A stretch of DNA of 45,905 bases from Streptomyces longispororuber (GTDB lineage Bacteria > Actinomycetota > Actinomycetes > Streptomycetales > Streptomycetaceae). This document shows positions 42,467 to 45,905 of the stretch, piece after piece. The stretch is from NCBI RefSeq assembly GCF_024448165.1, contig NZ_JAMOLN010000058.1, positions 1 through 45,905 of the forward strand, given 5' to 3'. Each line of letters begins with the position of its first letter. Within the stretch, counting starts at the first letter, position 1. A program made the translations under genes and the position numbers. The notes beneath the pieces were generated by a model, which did no database searches, was not told where the DNA came from, and saw only the letters and a program-made list of their open reading frames with translations.

Positions 42467-43024
42467 TCAGCGCACCGGCACCCCTTGCGCCACCAGCTCG
42501 ACCACGGCCCGCCAGTCCTCCATCGACCCGGCATCGAGCCCGACCACCTTGCCCGCGTCGTCCGCCTGCCGCAGCGTCACCGCGTCCTCCGCCAGCGGAT
42601 CCGCCTCGAACGACGCCACCTCGCGCGCCGTCATCGGACCACCCTGCGCACCGAGCGTCAGGGAACTCTGCGCGGACAGACCACGGCCCGGCTCGACGGC
42701 CGCGAGGTACCGCTTGGCCGGCACGTGCAGCCGCACCAGCCGCGCCACCCGCTCACCGAGCAGCCCGCGCACCGCCTCCGCCGCCCGGTCCGCGTGCCCC
42801 GCGTCGTCGCCCGGGCTCAGCAGGTGCCCGAGGTCGTGCACCAGACCCGCGACCTGCAACTCCTTGTCGCTGGGCCGGGAACGGCGCAGCAGCGCCGCCG
42901 TCTGCAGCGCGTGGTCGTGCAGGTCGACGGGGTCACCGCTGCGGTCGGGGGTGTCCCACGCGCCCCGGCAGGCGTACAGCGCGGCCATCAACTCCTCGAC
43001 GGTGCACAGCTCGACGCGTTCCAT
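42467..43024 (-). CDS. PhnZ-like HD-domain (mixed-valent diiron) oxygenase
   Basis: 185-residue HD-fold protein. The ligand pattern of PhnZ/TmpB oxygenases is present: H38 (HDHALQTAALL), H63-D64 and H67 (VHDLGHLL), H77, H100 and K104 (VRLHVPAKRYLAAVEPG), then GGPMTAREVASFEADP and the LRQADDAGKV segment with a late Asp. PhnZ cleaves the C-P bond of 2-amino-1-hydroxyethylphosphonate, TmpB a trimethylated relative. No phosphonate permease or PhnY-like hydroxylase is visible nearby, so the substrate may differ. GGAGGAG lies 7 nt before the ATG at 43024. Confidence 0.82.
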   Translation of the reverse strand: MERVELCTVEELMAALYACRGAWDTPDRSGDPVDLHDHALQTAALLRRSRPSDKELQVAGLVHDLGHLLSPGDDAGHADRAAEAVRGLLGERVARLVRLHVPAKRYLAAVEPGRGLSAQSSLTLGAQGGPMTAREVASFEADPLAEDAVTLRQADDAGKVVGLDAGSMEDWRAVVELVAQGVPVR

Positions 43025-43141
43025 GGACGGACTCCTCCCGAAGATCCTCCGCTGCCTGTCCGGAAGCAGACCATGAGGACCTGACGGACCGGTCAACGGG
43101 ACGTTAACGCTCCTTCCCTCGTGTGGTGCAGAATTGCCCGC

Positions 43142-43531
43142 ATGCCCCGCCCGACCCACCGCACCCGGACGCGCCCCGCCGCGCCGGGCGCGCGCGTCCT
43201 GTGGGGTGCGCTGCTGATGGCGCTGCTCGTCTCCGTGCTCGGCGTCCCGGCGTGCGCGGCGACCGCCCCGCAGGCCGACGCCCGCGCGGTCGCCCGGGTC
43301 GCGCCCGCGACACCCGGCTGCGACCCCGAGCAGCGGCACGCCCCGGACGGCCGGCAGGGCGTGCCCTCGCGCGGCACGTCCGCCCACGAACTCCTCGCGC
43401 CGCTCGTGCACGAGCACGGGCTCGGCGCCGACGCCACGTTCGACGGCACCGTCCCGCCGACCCCGGCAGGCCGCGGCCCGCCGCCGCACGACCCGCCCTC
43501 ACCGGTCGAACTGTCCGTCCTGCGCGTGTAG
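43142..43531 (+). CDS. Small exported protein upstream of the DsbA/CcdA genes
   Basis: 129-residue protein of unknown function. An Arg-rich N-terminus and a hydrophobic segment (about 18-37, VLWGALLMALLVSVLGVPA) form a signal peptide or anchor; C38 follows VPA but Pro at -2 makes a lipobox doubtful. The mature part is Pro/His/Ala-rich (RHAPDG, AHELLAPLVHEHG, PPPHDPP) with one further Cys (C60). The ATG at 43142 has no ribosome binding site and follows a CAGAAT hexamer by 7 nt, so a leaderless mRNA is possible. It lies 59 bp before the DsbA-like gene and may be a redox or metal-handling partner. Confidence 0.6.
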   Translation: MPRPTHRTRTRPAAPGARVLWGALLMALLVSVLGVPACAATAPQADARAVARVAPATPGCDPEQRHAPDGRQGVPSRGTSAHELLAPLVHEHGLGADATFDGTVPPTPAGRGPPPHDPPSPVELSVLRV

Positions 43532-43590
43532 ATGACGCCCACTCACCCCGCGTCATCACCCGTACCGCCGCACGCAAGGACGACTTCGCC

Positions 43591-44361
43591 ATGCCCGAAA
43601 ACACCACTCCCGACAACACCACCGGTAGGAACACCCCCGGCAAGAACACCCCCGGCAAGCGCCGTCCGCTCGTCATCTGCGCCGCCGTCGCCGTGGCCGC
43701 CGCGCTCCTCGGCACCGTCTCGTACACGGCGACCCGGCCCGAGCCCCGTACCTCCGTGGTCACCGAGGAGGGCGACTCCGGGCAGCAGCTCGACGACGCC
43801 ACCGCCGAGCTCGTGAAGCTCGCCCGCCGGGACGCCGACGACGCCCTCGCGCAGGGCCGCGCGGACGCGCCCGTGGTCCTCATCGAGTACGCCGACTTCA
43901 AGTGCGGCTACTGCGGCAAGTTCGCCCGCGACACCGAACCCGCCCTCGTGAAGAAGTACGTCGACGACGGCACCCTGCGCATCGAATGGCGCAACTTCCC
44001 GATCTTCGGCGCCGAGTCCGAGGCCGCCGCGCGCGCCTCCTGGGCGGCCGGGCAGCAGGGCCGCTTCTGGCAGTTCCACGCGGCGGCCTACGCCGAGGGC
44101 GCCAAGGAGAAGGGCTTCGGCGCCGCGCGGCTGGACGCCCTGGCCCGGGAGGCCGGGGTGAAGGACCTCGACCGGTTCCGCACCGACCGCGACGGTTCGG
44201 CGGCACACGCGGCCGTCGGCAAGGACCGGGACGAGGCGTACCGCCTGGGCGCCACGTCCACGCCCTCCTTCCTCGTCAACGGACAGCCCATCGCGGGCGC
44301 CCAGCCCGCGGCCACCTTCGAGCAGGCGGTCGAGACGGCGAAGGCGCAGGCCGCACGGTGA
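43591..44361 (+). CDS. Membrane-anchored DsbA/thioredoxin-fold protein
   Basis: 256-residue protein with an Asn/Thr/Lys-rich cytoplasmic start, one N-terminal membrane helix (about 25-47, LVICAAVAVAAALLGTVSYTA) and an extracytoplasmic DsbA-like thioredoxin fold. The redox motif is CGYC in YADFKCGYCGKFA; the cis-Pro is in TSTPSFLVNG. It would form or isomerise disulfides in exported proteins, or accept electrons from the CcdA partner. AAGGA lies about 10 nt before the ATG at 43591. Its stop overlaps the CcdA start as GTGA, giving tight coupling. Confidence 0.93.
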   Translation: MPENTTPDNTTGRNTPGKNTPGKRRPLVICAAVAVAAALLGTVSYTATRPEPRTSVVTEEGDSGQQLDDATAELVKLARRDADDALAQGRADAPVVLIEYADFKCGYCGKFARDTEPALVKKYVDDGTLRIEWRNFPIFGAESEAAARASWAAGQQGRFWQFHAAAYAEGAKEKGFGAARLDALAREAGVKDLDRFRTDRDGSAAHAAVGKDRDEAYRLGATSTPSFLVNGQPIAGAQPAATFEQAVETAKAQAAR

Positions 44362-45257
44362 GCGACATCGGCTACCTCGCGGCGTTCCTCGGCGGCCTGC
44401 TCGCGCTGCTCAGCCCGTGCAGCGCCCTGCTGCTGCCCGCCTTCTTCGCGTACTCCGTCGACAGCCCGACCCGGCTCGTCGCCCGCACCGGCATCTTCTA
44501 CCTGGGGCTCGCCACCACCCTGGTCCCGCTCGGCGCCGCCGGCTCGTACGCGGGCCGCTTCTTCTACGGCAACCGGGACCTGCTGGTCGCCGTCGGCGGC
44601 TGGCTGATCATCGCGCTCGGCGTGCTGCAGATCGCGGGCCGGGGCTTCGCCTCGCGCCGGATGACCGAGCTGTCCGGGCGGATCAGGCCCACCAACGCCG
44701 TCTCCGTGTACGCGCTCGGTGCCGTCTACGGTCTCGCCGGATTCTGCGCGGGACCGATCCTCGGCAGCGTCCTGACCGTCGCCGCGCTCGGCGGGCACCC
44801 CGTGTACGGCGGGGCGCTGCTCGCCGTCTACGCGCTGGGCATGGCGGTACCGCTGTTCCTGCTCGCCCTGCTCTGGGAGCGCTTCGACCTCGGCGGGCGG
44901 CGGTGGCTGCGCGGGCGGCCGGTGCGGATCGGCCGGTTCGAGGCGCACACGACGACCCTCGCCTCCGGGCTCTTCTTCATCGCGCTCGGCACCCTGTTCC
45001 TGGTCTTCGACGGGACGACGGCGCTGCCCGGACTGCTCGACGTCGACGACTCGTTCGCCGTCGAGCAGTGGGCTCGGGGCGTCGGCGACCGGGTGCCGGA
45101 CGTGGCGCTGCTCGCCCTGGCCGTCGCCGTCGTGGGCGGGGTGTTCGCGGTCCGCGTCCGTCGCGGCCGGACACGGAACGTGACGGAGGACGGCGAACCC
45201 CGCGAGGAGCTGAACACGACACCCGCCGCGCCCGTATCTTCCCGTACCACCAAGTAG
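44358..45257 (+). CDS. CcdA/DsbD-type transmembrane electron carrier
   Basis: 299-residue membrane protein with six to seven helices of the CcdA/DsbD beta-domain family, which carries reducing power from cytoplasmic thioredoxin to extracytoplasmic thiol proteins. The two redox cysteines are visible in symmetric positions: LLSPCSALLLPAF in helix 1 and LAGFCAGPILGSVL in helix 4. A charged C-terminal tail of about 40 residues follows the last helix. The start is GTG at 44358, overlapping the DsbA-like gene. The pair forms a thiol-redox relay. Confidence 0.93.
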   Translation: MSDIGYLAAFLGGLLALLSPCSALLLPAFFAYSVDSPTRLVARTGIFYLGLATTLVPLGAAGSYAGRFFYGNRDLLVAVGGWLIIALGVLQIAGRGFASRRMTELSGRIRPTNAVSVYALGAVYGLAGFCAGPILGSVLTVAALGGHPVYGGALLAVYALGMAVPLFLLALLWERFDLGGRRWLRGRPVRIGRFEAHTTTLASGLFFIALGTLFLVFDGTTALPGLLDVDDSFAVEQWARGVGDRVPDVALLALAVAVVGGVFAVRVRRGRTRNVTEDGEPREELNTTPAAPVSSRTTK

Positions 45258-45258
45258 C

Positions 45259-45273
45259 TCGCCGTACCGGCGA
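45259..45273. terminator. Small stem-loop after the CcdA gene
   Basis: TCGCCG and CGGCGA pair around TAC just after the stop codon. A 6-bp stem without a T-run is a weak terminator at best, and the next gene begins 28 bp later. Confidence 0.25.
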
Positions 45274-45300
45274 GTCGACGTCGGTCACCGGGAGGACTGC

Positions 45301-45905
45301 TTGCGTCGCGTCAACGGCACCGCCCTCATCCTCGCCGCCCTGGTCGCCACCCTCGGCGCCCTGGCCTTCCCGATCTGGTCGTACGCGGACCGGTCGGGAA
45401 CCGGCCAGGCGAACCTGAACGCCGCCACCGTGGCCACCCGGTGGGGCCCGCTGTCGGCGACCGACCGGGACTTCATCGTCAAGGTCAGGCTCGCCGGGCT
45501 GTGGGAGATACCGGCGGGCCAGCAGGCCATGGAGCGCGCCCCCACCCAGGCGATCAGGGACGCCGGCGACCACCTCGTCGTCGGCCACACCGACCTCGAC
45601 CAGCGGGTGCGCTCGGTGGCCGGGCAGCTCGGCGTGGAACTCCCCAACCAGCCGAACCCGCAGCAGCAGGGCTGGCTCGACGAGCTGTCGGCGGCGAGCG
45701 GCAAGGACTACGAGCGGAAGTTCGCCAATCTGCTGCGGGACTCGCACGGAAAGGTGTTCGCGCTCATCGCCCAGGTCCGGCACACCACCCGCAACACGCT
45801 CGTTCGGACCCTGGCCACCGACGCCAACCAGACGGTGCTCGACCACATCACCATGCTGGAGGGCACCGGTGACGTGGACTTCGACGCGATCGCCGACGAG
45901 GCGGC
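45301..45905 (+). CDS. DUF4142-domain exported protein (truncated by window edge)
   Basis: The reading frame is open from TTG at 45301 to the last base, about 201 codons. A short Arg start and a hydrophobic signal segment (LILAALVATLGALAFPIWSYA) precede a helical DUF4142 domain: LSATDRDFIVKVRLAGLWEIPAGQQAMERA, HTDLDQRVRSVAGQLGVELPNQP, and LLRDSHGKVFALIAQVRHTTRNTLVRTLA. DUF4142 proteins are secreted or membrane-attached four-helix proteins of unknown biochemical role, related in form to ferritin-like bundles. The TTG start is supported by GGAGG 6 nt upstream. It follows the thiol-redox genes by 43 bp. Confidence 0.85.
   Translation, partial: MRRVNGTALILAALVATLGALAFPIWSYADRSGTGQANLNAATVATRWGPLSATDRDFIVKVRLAGLWEIPAGQQAMERAPTQAIRDAGDHLVVGHTDLDQRVRSVAGQLGVELPNQPNPQQQGWLDELSAASGKDYERKFANLLRDSHGKVFALIAQVRHTTRNTLVRTLATDANQTVLDHITMLEGTGDVDFDAIADEA

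Overview
The window is high-GC, densely packed DNA with GTG/TTG starts, GGAGG-type ribosome binding sites and near-total G/C at third codon positions. Together with a GlgC/GlgM-type pair, an AfsR/SARP regulator, an F420-type (Ddn family) protein, an Rpf-LysM-M23 secreted protein and a rare in-frame TTA (bldA-type) codon, this points to a chromosomal segment of Streptomyces or a close relative. I saw no rRNA, tRNA, CRISPR array, phage genes or transposase.

Layout. 1-5300: erythromycin-esterase-like hydrolase with an operator-like palindrome, panD, a small GNAT, an Asp/Glu racemase-family protein, a Ddn-family protein, a 73-residue peptide that is half proline, and gnd (6-phosphogluconate dehydrogenase). 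5300-8900: CE7 acetyl esterase, the Rpf-LysM-M23 cell-wall enzyme (TTA at codon 3) and a DMT exporter. 8900-11300: glgM/glgA-like glycosyltransferase and glgC, which together would make alpha-maltose-1-phosphate or glycogen precursors. 11400-15000: TetR regulator divergent from an acyl-CoA ligase and an ACAD10/11-like acyl-CoA dehydrogenase. 14900-18700: double-length Lrp/AsnC regulator divergent from an M20 amidohydrolase and an MFS transporter. 18700-23600: SARP-NB-ARC-type regulator facing a DrrAB-like ABC exporter.

23666-37161 is the most coherent system. A LacI regulator sits between a four-gene YtfQ/YtfR/YtfT/YjfF-like sugar ABC importer and a divergent run of three secreted glycoside hydrolases (PA14-GH2, GH127-ricin lectin, GH92). 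Near-identical 12-bp LacI-type operators (core AACGWTGT) lie before the importer, before the GH2 gene and before the GH92 gene, so the whole block reads as one regulon. The importer resembles galactofuranose importers. GH127 acts on beta-L-arabinofuranose and GH92 on alpha-mannose. I therefore infer a pathway for furanose-bearing glycans, with fungal galactomannan and plant Hyp-rich glycoprotein arabinans as the leading candidates.

37300-45905: WS/DGAT acyltransferase, a 208-bp MITE-like element with perfect 18-bp inverted ends that sits exactly at the paired stop codons of two convergent genes, a ProC-like Rossmann protein, an unusual zinc-ribbon SDR lacking the catalytic Tyr, a classical SDR, a palindromic intergenic repeat, a PhnZ-like HD oxygenase, and a thiol-redox group (small exported protein, DsbA-like, CcdA-like). 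A DUF4142 gene is cut by the right edge. Four convergent gene pairs overlap tail to tail by 11-26 bp.
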